32,115 nucleotides of DNA from an uncultured Anaerolineales bacterium (GTDB lineage Bacteria; Chloroflexota; Anaerolineae; Aggregatilineales; Aggregatilineaceae). A program made the translations under genes and the position numbers. The stretch is taken from positions 1 through 32,115 of the forward strand of contig CAKZOB010000090.1 in assembly GCA_937135955.1 (NCBI GenBank), in the 5' to 3' direction. The notes beneath the pieces are model-generated. The model saw only the letters and a list, made by a program, of their open reading frames with translations. It did not search any database and had not been told where the DNA came from. Shown here piece after piece: positions 8,079 to 17,339 of the stretch (its first letter is position 1; every line of letters begins with the position of its first letter).

Positions 8079-9025
8079 GGGTAGTCTATTCCTTCTCCTG
8101 CTTTCTCCAACAAAGCCAGCACGTCGGCGCAGGTCGGCGCATTGCGCCCCGCACCGACGCGCTGCACGACAGCAGCGCCCATGGCATTGGCCAGCCGAGC
8201 GCACTGCCGGTAGGGCAGGCCGTGCAACAGACCGGCCAGGAAAGCCGCGTCGAAGCAATCGCCCGCGCCGACGGTGTCCGTCACCGGCACGGAGAAGCCA
8301 GGCACTTCCTCTGCGCCTTCCCCCGTGACCAGCGTGCAGCCCGCCGCGCCGCGCTTGATCACCAGCAGCCCTGGCCCTTTCGCCAGGGTTGCCGACCACG
8401 CTCCCGGCCCGCTCTGTCCCTCCGCCACCAGGGGCACCTCGTCTTCGGTCATCAGCAACACCGCCGACTGTGCCACTGCCCACGCCTTCAGGTCGGGCGA
8501 CACGTAGGCCATGAATGGGCCGACATCGAGCATCACCGGCACACCGACCTGTCGGGCGCGTTCGATAGCGCGGCGAGCCATCGTCACCACGCGGTGTTCG
8601 GAGAGCGTGTAGCCCTGCACGAAGAGCGCATCGGCGCGGGCGATGATCGCGTCGAGCGCGGGCGGGTAGGCAACGTCCGGCCCCTGCCCGTAATTGCCCA
8701 GGAAGGTGTGCTCGCCAGACTGCTGATCGGTGACCACGATCACCAGGGTGGAGGTCGAGCCGGGTTCGCGCACCACGCACGACACGTCCACGCCTTCGGC
8801 GCTTAGCGCCTCCAGGATCAGCGTCCCGAAGGTATCCGCGCCCACCGCCCCCGCCGCCGAGACACTCACCCCCATGCGGCGGGCGGCGATCATGAAGTTG
8901 CCCGCCCCGCCCGGTTCAAGCCGGCGCAGGGGACTTTCCTGGTGCACGCCGGGCTGTACGGGCAGGCTCACCGGCAGGATCACGTCCAGCACCAGGTCTC
9001 CTACTGAGACGATGTGCTTGCCCAT
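8072..9025 (-). CDS. PfkB-family kinase, probable pseudouridine kinase
   Basis: 317 residues. The N-terminal VGDLVLDVILPV, the RRLEPGGAGNFMIAARRMG block (34-52) and the C-terminal VTDTVGAGDCFDAAF (248-262, catalytic Asp256) are complete PfkB signatures. Pseudouridine kinase belongs to this family and is usually encoded beside psuG; here only the short yjbQ-like gene separates them, with overlaps at both ends. The proposed reaction is ATP plus pseudouridine to pseudouridine 5'-phosphate, feeding PsuG. PfkB sequence motifs do not fix the substrate, so ribokinase or another nucleoside kinase remains possible. The start follows the stop of the ADP-ribosylglycohydrolase-like gene by 7 nt. Confidence 0.9.
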   Translation of the reverse strand: MGKHIVSVGDLVLDVILPVSLPVQPGVHQESPLRRLEPGGAGNFMIAARRMGVSVSAAGAVGADTFGTLILEALSAEGVDVSCVVREPGSTSTLVIVVTDQQSGEHTFLGNYGQGPDVAYPPALDAIIARADALFVQGYTLSEHRVVTMARRAIERARQVGVPVMLDVGPFMAYVSPDLKAWAVAQSAVLLMTEDEVPLVAEGQSGPGAWSATLAKGPGLLVIKRGAAGCTLVTGEGAEEVPGFSVPVTDTVGAGDCFDAAFLAGLLHGLPYRQCARLANAMGAAVVQRVGAGRNAPTCADVLALLEKAGEGIDYPC

Positions 9026-9032
9026 GACGAAC

Positions 9033-10034
9033 CTACCTGGTCGCCAGACGATACAGCCCCTCGGCCAGGTCGCGGATGCGGTAGGAAGCGGTCACTTCGT
9101 CTGCCTCCAGCATCGCCAGGGCATCGGCGGGGAAGGCGTCAATGCCCGCATAGGCCCCGGCCATGGCGCAGGCAATCGCCCCGACGGTATCCGCATCGCC
9201 GGAGAGGTTGGCCGCGTAGATCGCCGCCTGCCGCGGGTCGCCCTCGGCCATCGCCAGCACACCGAAGGCCGATCCCACCGTCTCCGGCACCGACAGCGAT
9301 GTGCCGATCACGTCATAGAGTTCGCGCAGGCGGGCGCGCGGCTCGGCGGGACGGCGGGCGATCTCAACGGCCATCTGAATGCGCCGCGCCACCGACGGCC
9401 CCAGCCACGAGCGCCCTTTGGTGCGCCCGATCTCCGCGCCCAGCACGCCAGCCGCCACCATCGCGTCCAGCGACGCGCCTTCGGTCAGCGCCACAGCGAT
9501 CGCTGCCGCAACTGCGCACGCGCCAGAGATGGCGACGTTGGTATTATGCGTGGGAATACAGGCGGTCACCGCATCGGCGATAGCCCCCAGCGGATCACCA
9601 GGGTGCAGCAACCCCACTGGCGAGATGCGCATGGCTGCGCCGTTGGTATCCCCCCAGGTGCCGGTCGTGTGCGGGTCTTCGCCGCGCTTGAGCGCCTGTA
9701 CACCGCGCCGCGTGCTGGGGCCGACGTAGGGCGACGCATCGCCGCCGACGCGGTCGTACCAGGCGATGATCGCCTCGACGACTGCTTGCAGCGTCACGCC
9801 GCCGTGCTCGATGAAGGCGCGCGCCAGCGAAAACGCCTGCTCGGAATCGTCGGTAATGCGTCCGGCGGGCAGGCCAAAGTGCACCGGGTGATCCGGCGGG
9901 GCGGGCAACAGAGAGGTGATCCATCCCCCATACGCCGCCCAGGTGTGATCGAAATCGAAATAGGCGGGCATGCCCCAGGCATCGCCCAGCGCCTGGCCGT
10001 ACAGCCCGCCCAGGATTTTATCCTTCAGTGACAA
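9033..10034 (-). CDS. ADP-ribosylglycohydrolase (DraG/ARH-like) family protein, TTG start
   Basis: 333 residues. The N-terminal GGLYGQALGDAWGMP (9-23), the metal-binding TDDSE (61-65), the central GDTNGAAMRISPVGLL (128-142) and the C-terminal SGDADTVGAIACAMAGA (278-294) are the complete signature of the magnesium-dependent DraG/ARH fold. Members cleave ADP-ribosyl N- or O-glycosidic bonds. In nucleoside salvage loci they may act on ADP-ribose-like or other ribosides. The start is a TTG at 10034: AAGGAG (10046-10041) is 6 nt upstream and no ATG or GTG lies near, so weak initiation is likely. It is the first gene after the transporter, with a palindromic repeat between, and 7 nt before the PfkB gene. 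The substrate is inferred only from context. Confidence 0.92.
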   Translation of the reverse strand: MSLKDKILGGLYGQALGDAWGMPAYFDFDHTWAAYGGWITSLLPAPPDHPVHFGLPAGRITDDSEQAFSLARAFIEHGGVTLQAVVEAIIAWYDRVGGDASPYVGPSTRRGVQALKRGEDPHTTGTWGDTNGAAMRISPVGLLHPGDPLGAIADAVTACIPTHNTNVAISGACAVAAAIAVALTEGASLDAMVAAGVLGAEIGRTKGRSWLGPSVARRIQMAVEIARRPAEPRARLRELYDVIGTSLSVPETVGSAFGVLAMAEGDPRQAAIYAANLSGDADTVGAIACAMAGAYAGIDAFPADALAMLEADEVTASYRIRDLAEGLYRLATR

Positions 10035-10071
10035 CAGAAGCTCCTTTCCGTCTTAGCTGCTGATAACCAAC

Positions 10072-10153
10072 CTCACCCCCCAGCCTCGCTTCGCCCGGTC
10101 GCTCTTCTTCGTGTTGAAGAAGAGACCCAAGGCGCGCCAGCGCGGGGGGTGAG
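10072..10153. repeat. Type B palindromic intergenic repeat with inner hairpin
   Basis: Outer arms CTCACCCCCC (10072-10081) and GGGGGGTGAG (10144-10153) pair perfectly. Between them is a second perfect 9-bp hairpin, CTCTTCTTC-GTGTT-GAAGAAGAG (10102-10124). Left-arm sequence AGCCTCGCTT is shared with the element at 17129-17201. It lies between permease stop and the TTG-started gene on the transcribed strand, so its RNA could form a stable structure there. Confidence 0.8.
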
Positions 10154-10177
10154 AGAACAAGGGCGCGTATTGCACAG

Positions 10178-11680
10178 TCAGGAGGCTGCCGCTGTGCGCC
10201 GACGTCCCTGATGCAGGTAGAGACCGCCCAGCCGCAACCAGATCGCCGCCGCCGCCACCAGCCCCAGGACGAAACCGAGCCACACCGAAGCGTCGTCCAG
10301 CGGCGTCGTCTTCAGGTAGAGCATGAACAGCAACCCCAGGTACAGCCACAGCGACAGCGCCGAAGTAACGGCACTGGCGCGCACGCGCCGCCCGATCCGC
10401 TCGACATCTACCATGAAAGGCAGGTTGATGGCGATCAGCGCCAGCGACAACAGGGAGACCAGCGTAGCCGTCACAAAAACGCTGCCGTTTTGCTCGTCGG
10501 TGCCCAGCCCTTTGAACACGTCTACTCCTGGCCCCCAGTCCGTGCCCAGGTTCTTGAAGCCATCCGGCGACGAGAACATGCTAAGGCCGATAATCAGGCC
10601 GAACACGGCGATCATGGCCATGAACATGTGCAGCACGCTGATCCACTGAATGGCCCGCCAGAAGGAGGCGTCGAACTGCTCGCCCTCGGCAGAGCGTAGC
10701 TGCCGCACGCGCACCGTGAGCTGATTCTGCAGCGCATAGATGACCAGCGCCATCACCGTCGCTATATAGGGCAACATCTGCGGTAGTTGCGACGGGATGT
10801 CCAGCGACCCCACGCGGTTAGAGAGCGCGTCGAAGAAGCCGAAGATGAGCGCGGCGAAGCCGGTACCGATCGGGTTGCCGCCGCCCAGGTAGGGCGTCGC
10901 CAGGGCAATGAAACCGCGTCCGGCGGTCATGTTGGCCTGGAAGAAGGTCAGGTAGCCCATGCTCATATGGATGCCGCCCAGCCCGGCCAGAATGCCGCTG
11001 AGCACCAGCGCCAGATAGCGCACGCGCTCCACGCGGATGCCTACCGAGGCCGCCGCCTGCGGGTTATGGCCTACGGCGCGCAGGTGAATGCCTGTCGGCG
11101 TGCGGTACAGGAAATACCACACCAGCCCCACGGCGATGAAGGCGATCCAGGTCATCACGCTCTGGTTGTCGAAGATGCCAAAGAAGAACGACACCACCGG
11201 AATCCTATCCAGGAAGTCCGGCAACTGGATGAAGGGCATCTTCAGGCTATCCAGGCTGCCCTTGGTGTTGCCGCGGTCGCCGGTCAGCTCGAACATCACC
11301 GCCACCGTGCCCGCCTGCCCCAGGAAGTTGATGGCAATGCCGGAGAGAATCAGGTTGGCCTTGAGCCTGAGATGGAAGAAGCCCAGCAACAAGGCCGTCA
11401 GAATGCCCATCAACACGCCCATTGCCAGGCCCAGCCAGGGGCCGATGGCCTCCCCCGTAGACGCGCCCCACCATTGCTGGGCATAGGCGCTGAAGGCCAC
11501 GCCGGTGAAGGCCGAGATGAGCATAGTCCCTTCCAGGCCGATGTTGATCACGCCCGCCCGGTCGGAGATCAGCGCGCCGAGCGAAGGTAACAGGATCGGC
11601 GTCGTCACCCGCAGGATAGAGGCCAGAAACGCCGAACTGAAAATCCCCTCCAGGACGTTTTGAAACAGGCTGCTATCCAC
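10178..11680 (-). CDS. ABC nucleoside transporter permease 2 with four-helix C-terminal extension, GTG start
   Basis: 500 residues; family members are usually about 300-320. Residues 1-325 are a BPD_transp_2 permease: SLGALISDRAGVINIGLEGTM (34-53), RLKANLILSGIAINFLG, TPTGIHLRAVGHNPQAAASVGI (195-216, the cytoplasmic coupling loop) and GRGFIALATPYLGGGNPIG. Such subunits pair with a paralogous permease to import nucleosides. Residues about 330-500 are extra, with four more membrane segments (about 345-368, 402-423, 440-457, 465-485), and match nothing I recognise. The GTG at 11680 has a perfect AAGGAGGTGG site (11693-11684) and overlaps the stop of permease 1 by 8 nt. Confidence 0.9.
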   Translation of the reverse strand: MDSSLFQNVLEGIFSSAFLASILRVTTPILLPSLGALISDRAGVINIGLEGTMLISAFTGVAFSAYAQQWWGASTGEAIGPWLGLAMGVLMGILTALLLGFFHLRLKANLILSGIAINFLGQAGTVAVMFELTGDRGNTKGSLDSLKMPFIQLPDFLDRIPVVSFFFGIFDNQSVMTWIAFIAVGLVWYFLYRTPTGIHLRAVGHNPQAAASVGIRVERVRYLALVLSGILAGLGGIHMSMGYLTFFQANMTAGRGFIALATPYLGGGNPIGTGFAALIFGFFDALSNRVGSLDIPSQLPQMLPYIATVMALVIYALQNQLTVRVRQLRSAEGEQFDASFWRAIQWISVLHMFMAMIAVFGLIIGLSMFSSPDGFKNLGTDWGPGVDVFKGLGTDEQNGSVFVTATLVSLLSLALIAINLPFMVDVERIGRRVRASAVTSALSLWLYLGLLFMLYLKTTPLDDASVWLGFVLGLVAAAAIWLRLGGLYLHQGRRRTAAAS

Positions 11681-13852
11681 CTGCCACCTCCTTAGCCGGA
11701 GTAGGTTCGCCCACCTTTTGTGCCTCCAATAACTCCAGTTCCACCGTCCCGCGCCGCCGGATGCGCCGCCGCTGCAAGAACGAGACCAGCGCCTCCGCCG
11801 TGATCAGCAGGATGACCACCGCCTGAATGATGCGCACCACTTCCTGGCTGATGTTGGCGTCGCGCTCCATCACCTGCGCGCCGGTGCGCAGGTAGGTATA
11901 GAGCAGGCCGGTGAAAGGCACCACCAGCGGGTTGTTGCGGGCCAACAGGGCCACCACCACACCTTCGAATGCCAGGCCCAGCGAGATGTTGAGGATCAGC
12001 TTGCGGTGCACGCCCATAGCCAGGTGCGCCCCCGCCAACCCGGCCACGGCTCCGCTGATGGCCATGGCCAGCATGATCGTGCGGCGCGTGTTGACGCCCC
12101 CGTAGGCGGCAAACTTGATGTTCGCGCCGATCATGCGAATCTCGTAGCCGATCGGCGTGCGCTGAATCAGCAGCCAGGTGATCACCACCAGCGCGATCAG
12201 CAGATACACGGCAATGGTCAACTGATCACCGCTGATATCCACGATGGGGGTCAGCAGACCATTGGGCGGAATCCAGTCCGAAGCGATGTAACCGGCGTCG
12301 GCGGGCTTGAGTTGCCAGGTGAGCACCATCTCGTAGAAGCGGGTGGCGATGGTGTTGAGCATCAGCGTGGAGACAAGCTCGTTCGCGCCCAGGTAGGCTT
12401 TCAGCACGCCAGGCAACAGCCCCCACAGAAAGCCCGCCGTCGCTGCCGAAAGCAGAGCGATGGGCACCAGCAATGCTTTGGGCGCATCGCCAAACGACAA
12501 ACCGATCACGCCCGACACCAGCGCGCCGAAATAGAGCTGCCCTTCTGCTCCCAGGCTGAATTGCTCGGCGCGGAAGACAATGGCAATCGCCAGGCCGAGC
12601 ATGATCAGCGTCAGCGCGTCGCGCACCCAGATCAGCCAGCGGTTGAGGCGGCTGAGCGGACCGAGCAGGAAGGCGTTGTAGGCTTTGTTGGTGGCCTTGA
12701 ACGTCTCGCTCAGCTTGGTGGCAGTGGTGATCGGTTCCGGCTGCACCCGCACGGTGTAGGTGCCATCGGCGGGCAGGGTGATGTTCTGGATCACCGCATC
12801 GCGCGTGCTCTTGAGGTCGGGTGCGAAGAGCGCGACCTGATCGGCTGTCGCGTCGTTGTTCGCGCCGATTTCCGTCCCGTCGGGCGCGAGCAACGACACC
12901 TGCACGTCCACGTCAATATTGGGGCGCGCCGCATAAGCCAGCACTGAGACCACGTCGCCCGCCCTGCCAATGAAGTCGTATTGCGCCTGTTTGAGCGGTT
13001 CGGCAACCTTCGGCGCGTTGAAGGTAGCGCCCACAGGGGGGCTGTTATAAGACAGGCCCACCGATGGCTTGGCATCGGAGAGCAGCGTCACGCCGAAAGC
13101 GCCTTGCACGCCGGCGCTTGCGCCTTCCGGCTCCGCCACGATGGTATACAGACCATCCGCGGGCAATACGAAGTCCTTGATGACCGCGTCCTTCTCGCTC
13201 TTCAGGTACTCGTCGTATTGCCGCAGGAAGCGGCGGGTCGCCTCGTTGCCGCTGGTGAGCACTTCCCCGTCCGGCCCCAGCAACGAGACCTGCAGGTCAA
13301 GGTCGGAGTCGGCTTCGGCAGCGTAGGCCAGGATGGTCACCTCATGGCCCGCGCCTCCGGCAAACGTGTACTCGGCTTTGGTCAGCGGCTGCGCGTCGGC
13401 AGGGTTATTGAACTCCCCCTGTAGCGAATCGCCATAGCTCAGGTCGAGCGGCGAGGGGGCATCGGAGCGTATCTTTACCTGAAATTCGCCCTGGATGAAG
13501 CGGTTGGCGGCGTCCAGGTTGAAGAAAGCCGTCATCAGATACCCGAAGATCAGCGCCACGGCCACCGTCAGCAGGACGCGCAGCGCATCAACGCGCAACT
13601 GCACCACCAGCAGCAGCACACTGACGCCCACCAGCACATTGACCAGCAGCACGCTCAGGTAGTTGGGCGTGGCCTGGATGGCATCGCGCATCTCGCCAGG
13701 CGACATGCCCACGCTCAGGCCGTAAGTCTTGTAGCTCACCAGCACCAGGATGAGCAGGCTACAGAGTGCGCCGATGACGTACAACCACGCTATACGGCGC
13801 AGAAAGGGGCGGCCTGCCTGTCCGGTGAATTTGGAGGAAGATGCCCGTGAGG

Positions 13853-13856
<4 letters not shown>
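11673..13856 (-). CDS. ABC nucleoside transporter permease 1 with two inserted PPC-like domains
   Basis: 727 residues, about twice the family length. Three N-terminal membrane segments (about 24-42, 66-87, 93-113) are followed by a long soluble stretch. It holds two tandem similar beta domains (about 130-262 and 266-375) with parallel features: YTFAGGAGHEVTILAYAAEADSD versus YDFIGRAGDVVSVLAYAARPNID, DLQVSLLGPDG versus DVQVSLLAPDG, and VLPADGLYTI versus TLPADGTYTV. This is the PPC (bacterial pre-peptidase C-terminal) pattern. The BPD_transp_2 core resumes at about 405 (RDALTLIMLGLAIAIVFRAEQFSLGAEGQ shortened here to its key SLGAEGQ, 434-440), with TPIGYEIRMIGANIKFAAYGG as coupling loop (567-587). 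The insert should face outside. The ATG overlaps the ATPase stop as ATGA. Confidence 0.88.
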
Positions 13857-15400
<1,544 letters not shown>

Positions 15401-15542
15401 GGGCAACTCCACATACCAGCAAGGGGAGGCAATAGACGAACGCGCCAGACAAGAGGCAGCAATGAGGGGTAGAGCGCGCCGTAAGGGTAGCCTGTGAGGG
15501 ATTGCTAAGCCAATCAATCATGGCTCTGTGTACAGCTTGATA

Positions 15543-15572
15543 TAAAAATTGGGGCGAGCTTCCGCTCACCCC
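15543..15572 (-). terminator. Intrinsic terminator after the binding-protein gene
   Basis: Read on the minus strand, GGGGTGAGC-GGAA-GCTCGCCCC forms a 9-bp stem (one G-U pair) closed by a GNRA-type tetraloop and followed by AATTTTTATA. It begins 23 nt past the stop codon. It should stop most transcripts after the abundant binding protein and allow limited readthrough into the ATPase and permeases. Confidence 0.85.
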
Positions 15573-15595
15573 AACGCGCCACCAACTGGACACCG

Positions 15596-16768
15596 CTACT
15601 TGAGATACTCCGACGGATCGAAGTCGGTTGCGGGCATCTCGCTGCAAGGCAAACCTACCTCGGCCAGGTTGTAGCCCAGGTCGAGACGATCCTCGAAGAC
15701 GGTGTTGATGGTGATCTCGCCGTTGAGCACGGCCTCGGTTACCGCGTCAATCAGGTCGAGGATGTTCTCCGGCGTGTTGTCGAAGTAGATGTCGTTCTGG
15801 GCCAGGCCCACGCCACCTTCGGCAATGCCCAACACCTCGGCCTGCCCGAAGACCAACTCGCCCTTCAGGAACAGATCAATGGCGCGGTAGAGCGAGTTGT
15901 CCACGTTCTTCAACATGCTGGTCAGGATGTGCTGTGCCTGATCGGGGTCTGTATCCTGGATGATCAACGCCTGGTCGGAGTCCACACCAATGGCGTAACG
16001 ACCCTGCTCCTGGGCCGCCTCGAAGACGCCTACACCCGTGCCGCCCGCGATCTGGAAGACGATATCGGCCTTCTGCTCATACATGGCCAGGGCGATTTCC
16101 TTACCCTTGGCCGGGTCGTTCCAGCCACCGGCGTACTGCACAATGCGCTGTACATTCGGATTCACCAGGCACGCGCCCTGTTCGTAGCCGACCACGAAGT
16201 CATTGATGACGGGGATGTCCTGCCCGCCGATCGCGCCGATGACGGCTTCGGGGTTCGTCCCTTCCAGGCCGCTGGTGGTGATCGCCCCCGCGTAGACGCC
16301 CGCCAGGAACGAGCCTTCGTTCTGGGCGTAGAGCACCGAATAGACGTTCTTGCAGCCCTCTACGCAGAACTCCGGATTGTCGTAGGGCACCGCATCGTCG
16401 AAGAAGATGAAGTACTTGTCAGGATAGAGGTGGACACGCTTGGCCAGGAACTCGCCCATCTGGAATGTGCCAACGATCAGCACATCGTAGTTCTCCACGT
16501 CGGCCATGGCGTCGCCCAGGCCGCTCTCCCACCCCGCCGGGTCAATGCCCAGCTCGATGGTGTTGACCTGGATGTTGTAGCCATCGTTGATCAGGTTGTC
16601 CATGCCACGCTGGGCCGAGTCGAAGAAGGACTTATCGCCAAGCACGCCGTTGATCACCAGGGTGATCCGCAGCGGCTGGTCCTGGGCGGTAGTGGAAGAA
16701 ACTCCTACCAGGGCCGTCAAGGCCATCACCAATACCAGTATAAGCGTTAGCAACTTCGGGCGGGTCAT
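15596..16768 (-). CDS. BMP-family substrate-binding protein of nucleoside ABC transporter
   Basis: 390 residues from the ATG at 16768, with AGGAG 7-8 nt upstream; in-frame sequence up to 16849 lies within the promoter leader. A Sec signal peptide spans about 1-28 (TRPK, hydrophobic core, then SSTTAQD). There is no lipobox Cys, unlike many BMP lipoproteins, so anchoring is unclear. The mature part starts with the BMP motif LVINGVLGDKSFFDSAQRGM (37-56); AGVYAGAI, GQDIPVINDFVVGYEQGA, QIAGGTGVGVFEAAQEQG and AIGVDSDQA also fit the family, whose members bind purine and pyrimidine nucleosides. First gene of the salvage run, with a near-consensus promoter and its own terminator. Confidence 0.94.
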   Translation of the reverse strand: MTRPKLLTLILVLVMALTALVGVSSTTAQDQPLRITLVINGVLGDKSFFDSAQRGMDNLINDGYNIQVNTIELGIDPAGWESGLGDAMADVENYDVLIVGTFQMGEFLAKRVHLYPDKYFIFFDDAVPYDNPEFCVEGCKNVYSVLYAQNEGSFLAGVYAGAITTSGLEGTNPEAVIGAIGGQDIPVINDFVVGYEQGACLVNPNVQRIVQYAGGWNDPAKGKEIALAMYEQKADIVFQIAGGTGVGVFEAAQEQGRYAIGVDSDQALIIQDTDPDQAQHILTSMLKNVDNSLYRAIDLFLKGELVFGQAEVLGIAEGGVGLAQNDIYFDNTPENILDLIDAVTEAVLNGEITINTVFEDRLDLGYNLAEVGLPCSEMPATDFDPSEYLK

Positions 16769-16819
16769 TTGCCATCTCCTGATGAACTCGTAAAATCTGT
16801 TACCCAAGGGGTTGCTCCC

Positions 16820-16849
16820 AATATACCCTGAGGCCAGGAACGATGTCAA
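16820..16849 (-). promoter_or_regulatory. Main promoter of the nucleoside transport/salvage run
   Basis: On the minus strand, consensus TTGACA (16849-16844) and TATATT (16825-16820) are 18 bp apart. The leader to the ATG at 16768 is about 45 nt and contains the AGGAG site. It is the strongest promoter match in the window. Confidence 0.75.
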
Positions 16850-16975
16850 GAATTCTATAGAGAAGTCATCTCGTTACTACAGAGGCAGGGGTCTGCTCGC
16901 CTGAGAACATTCCTCCGAAGCCGGCTTGGCAGGTTCAGGGGCGGACAGAGCTAGAGCAAGCGTAAGAGACCGTTT

Positions 16976-17097
16976 GAAAAGCCCCCTCAACCCCCGGCCC
17001 CTTCTCCCTCTGAGGGGCGAAGGGGAGACGGGTCAGGTTTTCCCCCTCGCCCCATTGAGGGAGAGGGGTGGCGCACCGCGCCGGGGTGAGGGGTTAT
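16976..17097. repeat. Type A C-rich intergenic repeat
   Basis: Arms CCCCCTCAACCCCCGGCCCC and CTCTCCC-like blocks alternate with G-rich complements, ending with GGGGTGAGGGGT. It lies in the 571-bp gap between the divergent transporter and hydrolase genes. It resembles the elements at 1688-1778 and 29807-29920. No other gene is visible between 16850 and 17339; an apparent frame at 16926-17111 is made of the repeat. Confidence 0.65.
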
Positions 17098-17128
17098 CAA
17101 GTGGCCTCTAAAGGTTGGCTCGCTCCAG

Positions 17129-17201
17129 TTTACCTCACCCCCAGCCTCGCTTTGCGCGGCTCGGCGCGAGGCGCGTGAGCGCCAAGCGGGGGTGAGGTAA
17201 A
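17129..17201. repeat. Type B palindromic intergenic repeat, 14-bp perfect arms
   Basis: TTTACCTCACCCCC (17129-17142) pairs perfectly with GGGGGTGAGGTAAA (17188-17201). The inner part (AGCCTCGCTTTGCGCGGCTC...) is GC-rich and itself partly self-complementary. The left inner sequence AGCCTCGC is shared with copies at 10072 and 26875, which identifies a repeat family. Confidence 0.85.
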
Positions 17202-17233
17202 ATTAAGTGTTCGAGATGCTCTCAATGGCTGTC

Positions 17234-17261
17234 CGCCCTTGAAGGTTGGCAGGCAAGGGCG
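17234..17261. promoter_or_regulatory. 8-bp inverted repeat before nucleoside hydrolase gene
   Basis: CGCCCTTG (17234-17241) and CAAGGGCG (17254-17261) form a perfect dyad with a 12-nt centre, about 80 bp before the ATG at 17340. A weak -10-like TATACA lies at 17306-17311. An operator is possible but unproven. Confidence 0.3.
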
Positions 17262-17339
17262 TCCCAGGCAGGGCAGCGGGCTTCTTGTGCTGAAGGCTGG
17301 CAAGGTATACAGGTTGCTCACAGAAACGAGGGTGCATTC

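Noticed and set aside
7671-8780. 369-residue reading that extends the YjbQ-like protein upstream
   Set aside because: Homology starts at the Met encoded at 8078; upstream residues are an Arg/Gly-rich reading of the PfkB gene in another frame.
8730-10031. 433-codon plus-strand frame opposite the DraG-like and PfkB genes
   Set aside because: Basic low-complexity translation, no ribosome-binding site, and it covers two well-supported genes on the other strand.
16926-17111. 61-codon frame in the divergent gap
   Set aside because: It consists of the type A repeat read through; translation is Pro/Arg/Gly low complexity.
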